A DNA stretch of 64,000 nt from Propionivibrio dicarboxylicus. GTDB lineage: Bacteria > Pseudomonadota > Gammaproteobacteria > Burkholderiales > Rhodocyclaceae. Location of the stretch: assembly GCF_900099695.1 (NCBI RefSeq), contig NZ_FNCY01000002.1, positions 248,001-312,000 of the forward strand, written 5' to 3'. Of this stretch, positions 56,951 to 64,000 are shown in pieces. Numbering within the stretch: position 1 is the stretch's first letter; the number at the start of each line of letters is the position of its first letter. Position numbers and translations under genes: made by a program. Under the pieces are notes generated by a model, which ran no database searches, was not told the DNA's origin, and saw nothing but the letters and a program-made list of their open reading frames with translations.

Positions 56951-57003
56951 AGAGCCTATTTCGATAGGGATCGTGGGCCGCGAGCCCTACCGAAATAGGC
57001 TCT
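56951..57003. repeat. Inverted-repeat element, copy C (53 bp)
   Basis: AGAGCCTATTTCGATAGGG (56951-56969) and its inverted copy (56985-57003, one mismatch) flank a 15-base centre ATCGTGGGCCGCGAG. The first bases of this centre resemble the internal ends of element B. It lies 27 bp beyond the stop of luxI and could act as the 3' end of that transcript or as a recombination site. Confidence 0.8.
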
Positions 57004-57030
57004 AAGTCAGACTGGGCGATCGTTACTGCG

Positions 57031-57594
57031 TTACAACTGATCGATCTCAATCCAACAGGCAAAAAGAGGGTGACCACCGACAACCAACGGCGGCCCGGCG
57101 CGGTGGGCGCGAAAACCCGCATGGCGCAGCAAGCGCTCGACGCCCAGCGGAGAAACAGTAATCAGCCTTTTCGCCCCCAAGCCTGAAGCCGTCTCGATCG
57201 CCCCTTTGAGAAGAGCGACGGCAATGTGTGACGAGAACTGGCCGCTCTGAATACAGGAAGCGGCAGAAACATCGACGGCGGCAAAGCGAGAAAGCTCCCA
57301 GATATCCGGAGACGAAGGCGGAACGGCACCGTTGAGCAATTCCGGAAAGACTTCGGCGAGCAAATACGGCCGAACCGTCGGTAACAAGCGCGCGCACCCG
57401 CTGATGCGATTGCTGTCATCCCGGGCAAGGACGTAGACCGTATCCTCACGGTCGAACTGGTCCCGTTCGAGGCGATCCGGCGTCGCCAGATCGGACCAGC
57501 CGAGCATTTCGACGAAAACCTCATGACGATACGACGCCAAGCCACGATACAAACCGGCCGGCAAACCAGCGCGCATTCCAGAAAGAATATCCAT
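57031..57594 (-). CDS. luxI: LuxI-family acyl-homoserine-lactone synthase
   Basis: The 187-aa enzyme shows the invariant residues of the family: YRHEVFVEMLGW (R, F, W), ERDQFDREDTVYVLARD (D, D), GCARLLPTVRPYLLAEVFPELL (R, F) and DIWELSRFAAVD (E, R). It joins S-adenosylmethionine with an acyl group to make an AHL signal. A lux box lies 60 bp upstream of the start. The gene is followed by repeat C. With the RsaM-like gene and luxR it forms a complete quorum-sensing unit. The acyl chain length cannot be predicted. Confidence 0.94.
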   Translation of the reverse strand: MDILSGMRAGLPAGLYRGLASYRHEVFVEMLGWSDLATPDRLERDQFDREDTVYVLARDDSNRISGCARLLPTVRPYLLAEVFPELLNGAVPPSSPDIWELSRFAAVDVSAASCIQSGQFSSHIAVALLKGAIETASGLGAKRLITVSPLGVERLLRHAGFRAHRAGPPLVVGGHPLFACWIEIDQL

Positions 57595-57654
57595 TTCAAC
57601 CTCGCCGCAATGCTTAACGAGGCTTCATTAGAGTACCTTTCTGCGCTTGTCCGA

Positions 57655-57674
57655 AACTGACAGATCTGACAGGA
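57655..57674 (-). promoter_or_regulatory. lux box upstream of luxI
   Basis: AACTGACAGATCTGACAGGA fits the LuxR/LasR-type box (CT-N12-AG; CTGNNAGATNTGNCAG) at every defined position. It is centred 70 bp from the luxI start codon, suited to overlap a -35 region, so luxI is probably positively autoregulated through LuxR-AHL. Confidence 0.85.
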
Positions 57675-57780
57675 GAACAAATTATTTACAAAAAATCAAT
57701 TTGTTACAGCGCATACAAAACAACACGGAGATCCGCGAAGTATCAATAACTGTGATTTTGTACCAACTATTTCCTATTTA

Positions 57781-58218
57781 TCAGGAATACCGCATGGCAA
57801 TATGATCCCGGACAGAAGCCTCCCATGCCTGTCGGTCGATCCAGAGGACAATACATGTTGCAGTCGCCTCGTCACCCAAATCGCGACCACTCACCGGATC
57901 AATAAGCATCATGTTTGATCGCGGCAAGCCATCACGAACGTATCTCGGCACCCCGGCGGTAATCCGCAACGACCAATCCCAGCCGATCGATACCGCGGGC
58001 TGGGAGGTGGACACCCATTCCGTATACCCAGTGATTGCCGCCCGAGCGCCACATTCGGCAACACGTTCGACCGGATCCGTATCAACCCCTGAGAGGAAAT
58101 GCCTCATGGACATGGACAGAAACTCCGAAGTCGAAAGACGCACATACCCATCCTGAGACAAGACTGGAAGAGAAACTGGCTCATCGTCGGACATGTTTTT
58201 CAAGAATGATTGCGTCAT
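57781..58218 (-). CDS. RsaM/DUF4902-like putative quorum-sensing modulator
   Basis: The 145-aa protein lies between luxI and luxR, the place occupied by RsaM-type negative regulators in Burkholderia and some Pseudomonas. Its sequence shows the features I associate with that family: YVRLSTSEFLSMSMRHFLSG, EWVSTSQPAVSIGWDWSL and RSNMMLIDPVSGRDLG. RsaM proteins lower AHL output; their mechanism is not settled. There is no membrane segment or DNA-binding motif. The start may be Met9 (58194), since neither start has a strong ribosome site. The assignment rests on context plus motif recall. Confidence 0.65.
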   Translation of the reverse strand: MTQSFLKNMSDDEPVSLPVLSQDGYVRLSTSEFLSMSMRHFLSGVDTDPVERVAECGARAAITGYTEWVSTSQPAVSIGWDWSLRITAGVPRYVRDGLPRSNMMLIDPVSGRDLGDEATATCIVLWIDRQAWEASVRDHIAMRYS

Positions 58219-58324
58219 TTCTAGTCACCGTCTCATGGGATTCACGCACACACTACCTGACTGCCCAGCCGGAAGCCAGTGCCAATACTAACAACCCTAA
58301 GGGCTGAAAAGCAGGAGAAGTCAC

Positions 58325-59041
58325 ATGATAAAAGAATGGGAAAACGAACTGCTGCACCGCTTGCGCAAGGCAAGTTTCGAGCAGCAACTGATCGAGGAAC
58401 TCAAGGCAGAAGCGGGCAACCTCGGCTTTGACCATTGCAACTATGGCGTTCGCCTTCCCCTGCAACTGAGCAAACCCAAGATCATCATGTTCAATACGTA
58501 TCCGATGACATGGCAGAAACGATACCAGTCACGGAACTACCAACGTATCGATCCAACCATTCAGCATGGCGTACGCTCCCAGACGCCACTCATCTGGACT
58601 GACGAGGTCTTTCGCAACACACGGGAATTCTGGGAAGAAGCGCGCGGCTATGGCCTGCGCTACGGCTGGTCACAATCGACGGTCGGACCGCAAAGTCTGC
58701 GCGGAATGCTGACCTTGTCGCGTCGACACGGTTCGCTGACCGCGTCGGAAATGAACGCGCACGGCTACCAACTGGTCTGGCTGACGCAAGTGGTGCATCA
58801 ATCCATGAGCAAACTGCTCTCGGCCAGACTGCTTCCGGAAGCCCATGTCGATCTGTCGTTACGCGAAAAGGATGTCCTGCGCTGGACTGCGGAAGGCAAA
58901 TCCTCGTTGGAAATCGCCGACCTCCTCAACATCACCGAGCGTACGGTCAATTTCCACATCGCCAACATTCTGAAAAAAATGAACTGCGCCAACCGGACCG
59001 CTGCCGCAGTGCGCGCCACGCTGCTCGGTTTGCTCGATTGA
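58325..59041 (+). CDS. luxR: LuxR-family AHL-responsive transcriptional regulator
   Basis: The 238-aa protein has an autoinducer-binding domain (about 15-165) with the ligand-contact residues visible in MTWQKRYQSRNYQRIDPTIQHG (W, Y, D, P) and LIWTDEVF...GLRYGWSQ (W, G), and a C-terminal LuxR helix-turn-helix (about 172-235; LSLREKDVLRWTAEGKSSLEIADLLNITERTVNFHIANILKKMN). AGGAG precedes the ATG. It should bind the signal made by the nearby LuxI and act at the box at 57655-57674. Transcribed divergently from the RsaM-like gene. Confidence 0.94.
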   Translation: MIKEWENELLHRLRKASFEQQLIEELKAEAGNLGFDHCNYGVRLPLQLSKPKIIMFNTYPMTWQKRYQSRNYQRIDPTIQHGVRSQTPLIWTDEVFRNTREFWEEARGYGLRYGWSQSTVGPQSLRGMLTLSRRHGSLTASEMNAHGYQLVWLTQVVHQSMSKLLSARLLPEAHVDLSLREKDVLRWTAEGKSSLEIADLLNITERTVNFHIANILKKMNCANRTAAAVRATLLGLLD

Positions 59042-59080
59042 ACGAGCATCACGACGTCACGACATCCGGCCATACCGCGC

Positions 59081-60163
59081 TCAGGAGGCCGTCGCAAGCG
59101 TTACGCAGTTTCGCCCCTTGCATTTCGCCGCATACAGGGCGGCGTCACCCCGCGCCAGGAAGGTCTCGGCCGACTCGCCCGGACAATAGCTGGCCACGCC
59201 GAACGACACCGTCACCTGCGCCATTTCCTGTTGAGTATCTGTGCGTCGTATACGACAGCCTTCAATGGTCGAACGGATCTTTTCGGCAACCGAAAGCGCA
59301 CCATCGATCCGCGTATCGGGCAGCAGCACGACAAACTCCTCTCCACCGAAACGTGCCGCCGTATCCTTGCCCTTGACGTTGGCGCGCAGGATCTGCGCCA
59401 CCGCCCGCAGCACCTTGTCTCCCATCAGGTGTCCGTACGTATCGTTGACCCGCTTGAAATGATCGATGTCGGCGAACAGCAGACAGGTGCCATGCCCCTC
59501 GGACGCCTCGTCGCCCAGGCACGACGCCAACGTCATTTCGAATCCGCGGCGGTTCATGAGCCCGGTCAATTCGTCGGCCAGCGCCTCTTCGCGGGCGCGG
59601 GTAACGTCCTGTTGGAGCTTTTCGATCTCCTTCTGACTGGCATCGAGGCGCGCTTGCAGCGTCGTGATCGCCTCTTGCATTTCGCGCGTGCCTGACAACA
59701 GCGTGTCGATTTCTGCGCTCGGCACGGCCGATGCGGCCTCCTGCTCTTCGGTCCACCGGGCCAGCGTCGTGCCGAAACGATGCGCCGACGCGCCCGCGCT
59801 GGCGGCATCCTGCGACACATCGTCCATGACTTTCTTGAAACCGGTGGCGACGTGGTGGGCGACGCGCTGGTCGCGTTCGGCCACATAAGTCCGGAACAGC
59901 TCTTCGGCGCTTGCGTTAGTGAGTGTCTGTCCGCGACCGATAAACTCGTCGATGGCCGCCCGCAATGGCGGATTTATGCCCGCAACATATTCGTACCAAA
60001 GGCAATAGGAAACGGGATGAAACGGCACCGCCTGCCTCGACATCAATGGAATGGCGAGTCTCAGGTATTCGGCACTCTGCTCTATCGTCTCTTTATACCG
60101 AACCACAGGGAAATTCCTTTGTGAGAACGCGTCCGGCGCCCGGAACACTGACCCCGTTATCAT
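59081..60163 (-). CDS. Cytoplasmic diguanylate cyclase (GGDEF)
   Basis: The 360-aa protein has an N-terminal helical region (about 25-130) with YLRLAIPLMSRQAVPFHPVSYCLWYEYVAGIN, seen in other soluble DGCs of unknown input, a coiled coil (about 150-195), and a GGDEF domain (about 195-355) with ADELTGLMNRRGF, FADIDHFKRVNDTYGH and an active-site FGGEEF. The inhibitory-site position reads KGKD rather than RxxD, so product inhibition may be weak. There is no membrane segment. It is convergent with luxR, 39 bp apart, which hints at a link between quorum sensing and c-di-GMP. Confidence 0.92.
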   Translation of the reverse strand: MITGSVFRAPDAFSQRNFPVVRYKETIEQSAEYLRLAIPLMSRQAVPFHPVSYCLWYEYVAGINPPLRAAIDEFIGRGQTLTNASAEELFRTYVAERDQRVAHHVATGFKKVMDDVSQDAASAGASAHRFGTTLARWTEEQEAASAVPSAEIDTLLSGTREMQEAITTLQARLDASQKEIEKLQQDVTRAREEALADELTGLMNRRGFEMTLASCLGDEASEGHGTCLLFADIDHFKRVNDTYGHLMGDKVLRAVAQILRANVKGKDTAARFGGEEFVVLLPDTRIDGALSVAEKIRSTIEGCRIRRTDTQQEMAQVTVSFGVASYCPGESAETFLARGDAALYAAKCKGRNCVTLATAS

Positions 60164-60439
60164 ATCAGCATCGCTACCCCCCAGCCAACGCGATCACGCA
60201 CAAAAGAGTCCTCGCACGAGCGTTGCGCCGGCGCGGGCGCCGCTATAATGCGCAGGTATTTTTCAGGGGTTCGACACGGTGGGTTTTCAATCAGGCAAGG
60301 ATTGCGCAAGAAGCCGGCAAGACACATCGCGCTGCGATGCTGCTGCCGTACTGCCATCCGGGCTTTCCGCCGACACCGCCATGCGCCACCGCCCCTCGGC
60401 CCACCGGCATTGCCTCGTGCCTGCCGCGGGGGTACTCCC

Positions 60440-61570
60440 GTGAATTTCCGCGCGCTTCTCAACGGCAAGGTCGAATTCGACGATAGCGAAGAATATCTGG
60501 AATTCCGCTTCCGCCTGCTCAATGCCGTGATGCTGACCGGCATCTTCTTCTCGGCGCTTTTCGTCGCCATCGATCTCGCCGGCATCAACAGCCTCGGCTA
60601 CCGGCAACTGGTCGCCACCGAGATCAACTGTGCCGCGTCCGTCGCCCTCTTCCTGACCCTGCGTGACCACAAGAAGCGTTTCCTGCCGGTCGCGGCGCTG
60701 TTCGTCGCCGTCAATTTCCTGACCTTCCTTTCAGCGCTCGTCTTCGCCCTGGCCGACGAATTGCGGGTCATCTGGTTCTTCGTCTGCGTCATCTCCGTCT
60801 ATATCCTGCTGGGGGTTCGTGCCGGCATCGGCGTCACGCTGCTGACGATCGTCTGCATCGTCTTCGCCAACCGGCTCATCGACGCGCCGTTTTCCGGCAA
60901 CGCCATGACCACGCTACTCATCAGCCTGAGCACCATGAGCGTGATTTCCTGCGCCTATACGCTGCGTACGCTGTCGTTCTTCGATCGCATGCGCGCCACC
61001 ACGATCAAATTGCGCGAACTCGCCGAAAAGGACCCGCTGACCGGCGTCTATAACCAGCGTGCTTACTACCAGGTCACCCACAAGATGATTTCGCTGGCGC
61101 AGCGTAACGGCAAGCCGTACTCGTTGCTGTTCATCGACCTTGACCACTTCAAGGCGATCAACGACGGTTACGGCCACGAAATCGGCGACGCCGTCCTGCG
61201 CAATGTCGCCAATACGCTGGTCACCCAGTTGCGCCAGAGCGATGTGCTCGGCCGCATTGGCGGCGAGGAATTCTCGATTTTCCTGCCCGACACGCCCTTG
61301 ATCGGCGCCACCGCACTCGCCGAAAAGCTGCGCAAGGAGATCGCCCAGCATAGCCACCGTCTCGACGACAGCCAGTCGATCCATGTCACGGTCAGCATCG
61401 GCGTCGCCGGACATCGCCTCGCGGACCGCTCGATCGCCGACATCCAGCGCCGCGCCGACCGCTTCATGTACCAAGCCAAGCGCCAGGGAAGGAACCAGAC
61501 GGTCGCCGAGTCCGACCCGCTCGGCCAGTCCGCCAATGACGAGCAGATCGACGCCAGCACACTGCAATGA
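60440..61570 (+). CDS. Membrane-bound diguanylate cyclase (GGDEF)
   Basis: The 376-aa protein starts at GTG 60440 (VNFRALLNGKVEF); a longer upstream frame is Arg/Pro/Cys-rich and not protein-like. About six membrane helices (residues 30-190) precede a GGDEF domain (about 205-360) with EKDPLTGVYNQRAYY, FIDLDHFKAINDGYGHEIGD, RIGGEEF, and an intact RQSD inhibitory site. It should make c-di-GMP in response to a membrane or external cue. Its stop overlaps the start of the zinc-ribbon gene (ATGA). Confidence 0.9.
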   Translation: MNFRALLNGKVEFDDSEEYLEFRFRLLNAVMLTGIFFSALFVAIDLAGINSLGYRQLVATEINCAASVALFLTLRDHKKRFLPVAALFVAVNFLTFLSALVFALADELRVIWFFVCVISVYILLGVRAGIGVTLLTIVCIVFANRLIDAPFSGNAMTTLLISLSTMSVISCAYTLRTLSFFDRMRATTIKLRELAEKDPLTGVYNQRAYYQVTHKMISLAQRNGKPYSLLFIDLDHFKAINDGYGHEIGDAVLRNVANTLVTQLRQSDVLGRIGGEEFSIFLPDTPLIGATALAEKLRKEIAQHSHRLDDSQSIHVTVSIGVAGHRLADRSIADIQRRADRFMYQAKRQGRNQTVAESDPLGQSANDEQIDASTLQ

Positions 61571-61839
61571 CCACGACATCGACACCTGCAAGCGACAGCG
61601 CCACACCGATCGAGCGTTTCGAACTCAGCCCCGGCGTCTTCGTCTATCGCGCCCACAACACCGAAGACGAAGCATCCTTCCTGTGCCCGACCTGTTTCGA
61701 GGCCGGAACAACGTCGATACTGCGGCGCAGCGAAGCGACGCTGACCGTGCATCGGGTCTGCGACCGCTGCGACGCGCGCTTTCTCGAACGCAAGAAACCG
61801 CTGACGAATCTCGCAATGAGTCCCTGGAGCGGCTTCTAA
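61567..61839 (+). CDS. Small zinc-ribbon protein of unknown function
   Basis: This 90-aa protein has two cysteine pairs, CPTC and CDRC, about 26 residues apart, suggesting one structural zinc site, and no other recognised domain. Its ATG overlaps the stop of the membrane DGC gene, so the two are translationally coupled and probably act together; that is inference. The N-terminal 15 residues are Ser/Thr-rich and likely disordered. Confidence 0.7.
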   Translation: MTTTSTPASDSATPIERFELSPGVFVYRAHNTEDEASFLCPTCFEAGTTSILRRSEATLTVHRVCDRCDARFLERKKPLTNLAMSPWSGF

Positions 61840-61848
61840 CGGGTGTGA

Positions 61849-62262
61849 TCAGCCCAGCAGCGGCTGGACGAACGCCGCCGCCTCGCGGGCGACGAAAGCA
61901 TCCTCGTCAGCCTTCATGCCGCTCACGCCAAGCCCGCCGACGAGTTCACCGGCCGCATTGCGCAGCACGACACCGCCCGGCAGCGCCGTCATCTTCGCAT
62001 CGCAGAAATAGGCAATCGACAGGTTCTCGCGCTGCAAGCGAGCGAGGAAAATGTCCGTATCGACGCCCATGCGCACCGCCGTGTAGGCCTTCGCCTGCGA
62101 GATTTCGACGCTGCGAAACAGACCGCCCTCGACCCGGCTGAAAGCCATCAGCAGACCGTTGGCATCGTAGACCGCCACACACGCCGGCTTGTCATACTCG
62201 GCGCGAGCCACTTCGATCGCCTTGTCGATAGCCGCCTGAGCCGTTTTCAATGTCAAACCCAT
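61849..62262 (-). CDS. GlcG/HbpS-family haem-binding-like protein
   Basis: The 137-aa protein starts MGLTLKTAQAAIDKAIEVARAEYDKPACVAVYDANGLLMAFSRVEG and has PGGVVLRNAAGELVGGLGVSG, the signature of the GlcG/HbpS (DUF336) fold. Family members bind haem or small molecules and often accompany dehydrogenases. The ATG at 62262 was preferred to one 27 bp upstream. It shares a strand with a Gfo/Idh oxidoreductase gene 39 bp upstream, so the two may be an operon. Confidence 0.88.
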   Translation of the reverse strand: MGLTLKTAQAAIDKAIEVARAEYDKPACVAVYDANGLLMAFSRVEGGLFRSVEISQAKAYTAVRMGVDTDIFLARLQRENLSIAYFCDAKMTALPGGVVLRNAAGELVGGLGVSGMKADEDAFVAREAAAFVQPLLG

Positions 62263-62301
62263 AATATTCTCCCAACGCCTGAGCCACATGATCGACGCGC
62301 A

Positions 62302-63336
62302 TCAGTCGAGATACAGCGTCTTGCCGGCCGACAGCAGTCCGGCCTCGTAAATTCGCATCAGTTCGAGCGAGTCCTCGAGCGTCCCCAGTTCGGGCTGGCG
62401 GCGCGCTCGAATGCAATCGCAATAGTGCATCATTGCAAAAACCATACCCTGGGTAAATAGCGCCTTGTTTTCGAGCGTCGCCAGGCAGTTCGACGGCTCC
62501 CAGACGACGGCGCCGCTGTCGTCCCCCTCGGGCGCATAGTTCGTCGTTTCCTTGTACACGAACGGGATACCCCGCTGCAGCGTCACGCGTGCGTTGTCGA
62601 TCTCGAGTTGCCAGTGCTTGCCGTAGACGCCATAACGCTCGAAGCGCGGCGACGGTCCGGAGGCGAGATGGAGATTTCCGACCGCACCATTGGCGAACTG
62701 CAGCATCAGCACGCCATGTCCGCTGGCGTTGCACAAGGCGGTCACGCTCGCCACGCGACCGCCGACGGCTTGCAGGAACGACAGCGGATGGACGCCGTTA
62801 TTGAGCCAGTTGCTGACCTGCGGACTATCGAGTACGGCAGCGCCGTCGGCAGGAATCGTCATTGGATAGACGGCGAGCACCGACTGCAACTCACCGTATT
62901 TCGGCGAGTTCACGATTTCGACAGCCTTTCGCGTCGCCGGCGCGAAGGCTTTTTTGTAACCGGTGACGACGACGCGGTCGCCGCGATGCGCCATGATTTC
63001 CCGCACCTCGTCGGCACGCATGCCGATCGGCTTCTCGACCCAGACGTGCTTGCCGGCATCGAGCGCCTCGATCATCAAACGAGGATGCAGTTGTGGACTC
63101 ACGCAAATGAAGACAGCATCGATCGCCTCGGCGTCGTACATCTCGGCCGGCGTCCGGTAATGCCGGCAGCCGTACTGCGCGGCGGTCACGCCACCGACCG
63201 CCGCATCGCGGTTGCAAACCGCCTTGAGCCGGACCGGGAGATAGTTCAGGGCCGGCAGAATATTCCGATAGCAATGCGAACCGATACCGATCACACCGAC
63301 ATTGATCGGCTCGGCGAACTCCCGCTGATACGTCAT
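62302..63336 (-). CDS. Gfo/Idh/MocA-family oxidoreductase
   Basis: The 344-aa protein has the N-terminal Rossmann motif INVGVIGIGSHCYRNILPAL, FICVSPQLHPRLMIEALDAGKHVWVEKPIGM with the family EKP motif, and the C-terminal alpha/beta substrate domain (NNGVHPLSFLQAVGG). These enzymes act on sugars, inositols or related hydroxy compounds using NAD(P). ATG 63336 (MTYQREF) is the best start; upstream frame is Arg/Cys-rich. It lies 91 bp downstream of the transketolase C-terminal subunit gene on the same strand, suggesting a sugar-phosphate pathway. Confidence 0.88.
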   Translation of the reverse strand: MTYQREFAEPINVGVIGIGSHCYRNILPALNYLPVRLKAVCNRDAAVGGVTAAQYGCRHYRTPAEMYDAEAIDAVFICVSPQLHPRLMIEALDAGKHVWVEKPIGMRADEVREIMAHRGDRVVVTGYKKAFAPATRKAVEIVNSPKYGELQSVLAVYPMTIPADGAAVLDSPQVSNWLNNGVHPLSFLQAVGGRVASVTALCNASGHGVLMLQFANGAVGNLHLASGPSPRFERYGVYGKHWQLEIDNARVTLQRGIPFVYKETTNYAPEGDDSGAVVWEPSNCLATLENKALFTQGMVFAMMHYCDCIRARRQPELGTLEDSLELMRIYEAGLLSAGKTLYLD

Positions 63337-63427
63337 GACACGCGCTCCCCGGCCGCGCCGGCCTGTCGTCATCGCACACGCCCGTCGCGCCCCGGCGGTT
63401 GCCGGAGCGCCCGGGCAACACCACCTG

Positions 63428-64000
63428 CTATTTCCGCGCCAGCACCCGGCCGACCGCCGCAACCACGTCCTTGGCCGTCAGCTGATACTTGGCCGCCAGT
63501 TCCTCGGGCAGGCCGCATTCAAGGAAAGTGTCGCGGATGCCCATCATCTCGACCGGCACCGGCCGATGGCTGACGAGCAACTCGGCCACCGCGCCACCGA
63601 GTCCGCCGGCCAGTTGCGCCTCGTCGATCGTCACGATCGCACCGGTTTCCTTCGCCGCCGCCAGTACCGCCGCTTCGTCGAGCGGCTTGATCGTGTGCAT
63701 GTTGATCACCCGCGCCGAAACCCCCTGCGCAGCCAGAAGGTCGTGCGCCAGCAAGGCTTCGTAGACGAGCGGCCCGGCGGCAATGATGCTGACATCGGTG
63801 CCCGGCTTCAGCACGACGGCCTTGCCGATCTCGAACGTATCGTTCTCGTCGGTAAACACCGGCGTCGCCTCGCGCGCGAAACGCAGGTAGCACGGCCCGT
63901 CCATCTTCGCCGCGGCAAGCGTCGCCCGTTTCGCTTCATTGGCATCGCAAGGCAGAATCACCGTCATGTTCGGCAGCACGCGCATCAGCGCCACATCCTC
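63428..64000 (-). CDS. Transketolase C-terminal subunit (3' part; runs off the window)
   Basis: The 190 residues present include VLPNMTVILPCDANEAKRATLAAA, GPCYLRFAREATPVF, the transketolase C-terminal fold (VSIIAAGPLVYEALLAHDLLAAQGVSARVINMHTIKPLDEAAVLAAAKETGAIVTIDEAQLAGGLGGAV) and a short end. The pattern fits the split transketolase-like proteins in which N- and C-terminal halves are separate genes. The 5' end, and probably the partner subunit gene, lie beyond 64000. It may be in an operon with the Gfo/Idh gene. Confidence 0.88.
   Translation of the reverse strand, partial: EDVALMRVLPNMTVILPCDANEAKRATLAAAKMDGPCYLRFAREATPVFTDENDTFEIGKAVVLKPGTDVSIIAAGPLVYEALLAHDLLAAQGVSARVINMHTIKPLDEAAVLAAAKETGAIVTIDEAQLAGGLGGAVAELLVSHRPVPVEMMGIRDTFLECGLPEELAAKYQLTAKDVVAAVGRVLARK

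Overview
The window is 64 kb of GC-rich chromosomal DNA. It most resembles a metabolically versatile betaproteobacterium, probably Rhodocyclales-like. This is an inference from gene content: hcp-hcr under NorR, an RpfE-RecJ pair, many c-di-GMP, chemotaxis and Cache proteins, and Rhodocyclaceae-type small proteins. No rRNA or marker gene was available to settle it. No tRNA, rRNA, CRISPR array, transposase or prophage was seen.

Layout. 1-1.4 kb: 5' end of a TRAP solute receptor, a MarR-like regulator and fliW. 1.66-8.15 kb: a tandem duplication of two very large, unrecognised paralogous genes (966 and 975 aa). Each is preceded at the same distance by a sequence matching the HrpL-type sigma-factor box (GGAACY-N15-CCACNNA). 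They are the best candidates for an undescribed system, as predicted members of a type III secretion (Hrp) regulon. No secretion-apparatus gene lies in the window. 8.2-13.5 kb: tex, a thiamine-binding protein, an ArsC-like reductase, an EAL-domain remnant, an Hsp33 lacking most of its zinc cysteines, and an exported amidohydrolase. 13.6-17.4 kb: dehydrogenase, Old Yellow Enzyme and SRPBCC genes with a divergent LysR regulator. 17.5-23 kb: a nitrosative-stress module with norR, three NorR-type operators, a sigma-54 promoter, hcp and hcr. 23-33 kb: a LysR regulator divergent from a tiny exported peptide, HDOD protein, methyltransferase, a diguanylate cyclase fused to hemerythrin, comEC and an IlvD/Edd dehydratase. 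33.4-36.8 kb: a receptor lacking its signalling domain and a full chemoreceptor. 37-45.9 kb: lolD-lolC/E, rpfE-recJ-ppnN, a LysE exporter opposite a MocR regulator, and a GDT1-type Mn exporter behind a yybP-ykoY riboswitch.

46-64 kb: a glycosyltransferase with small orphan genes, a hybrid histidine kinase, sirtuin, adenine deaminase, cobT behind a cobalamin riboswitch with a clear terminator, sulfate-binding protein, a trans-sulfuration-type enzyme and serine dehydratase. A complete acyl-homoserine-lactone unit follows (luxI with a lux box, an RsaM/DUF4902-like gene, luxR), flanked by two diguanylate cyclases. A zinc-ribbon protein, a GlcG/HbpS-like protein, a Gfo/Idh oxidoreductase and the end of a transketolase C-terminal subunit close the window.

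Three intergenic inverted-repeat elements with nearly identical 19-bp arms (33.4, 52.6 and 57.0 kb) form a dispersed repeat family. One lies between the cobalamin riboswitch terminator and cobT. Themes linking the genes are regulation by small molecules and stress (NO, Mn, B12, AHL, probable O2 sensing, c-di-GMP) and possible host or predator interaction through the tandem Hrp-box genes.
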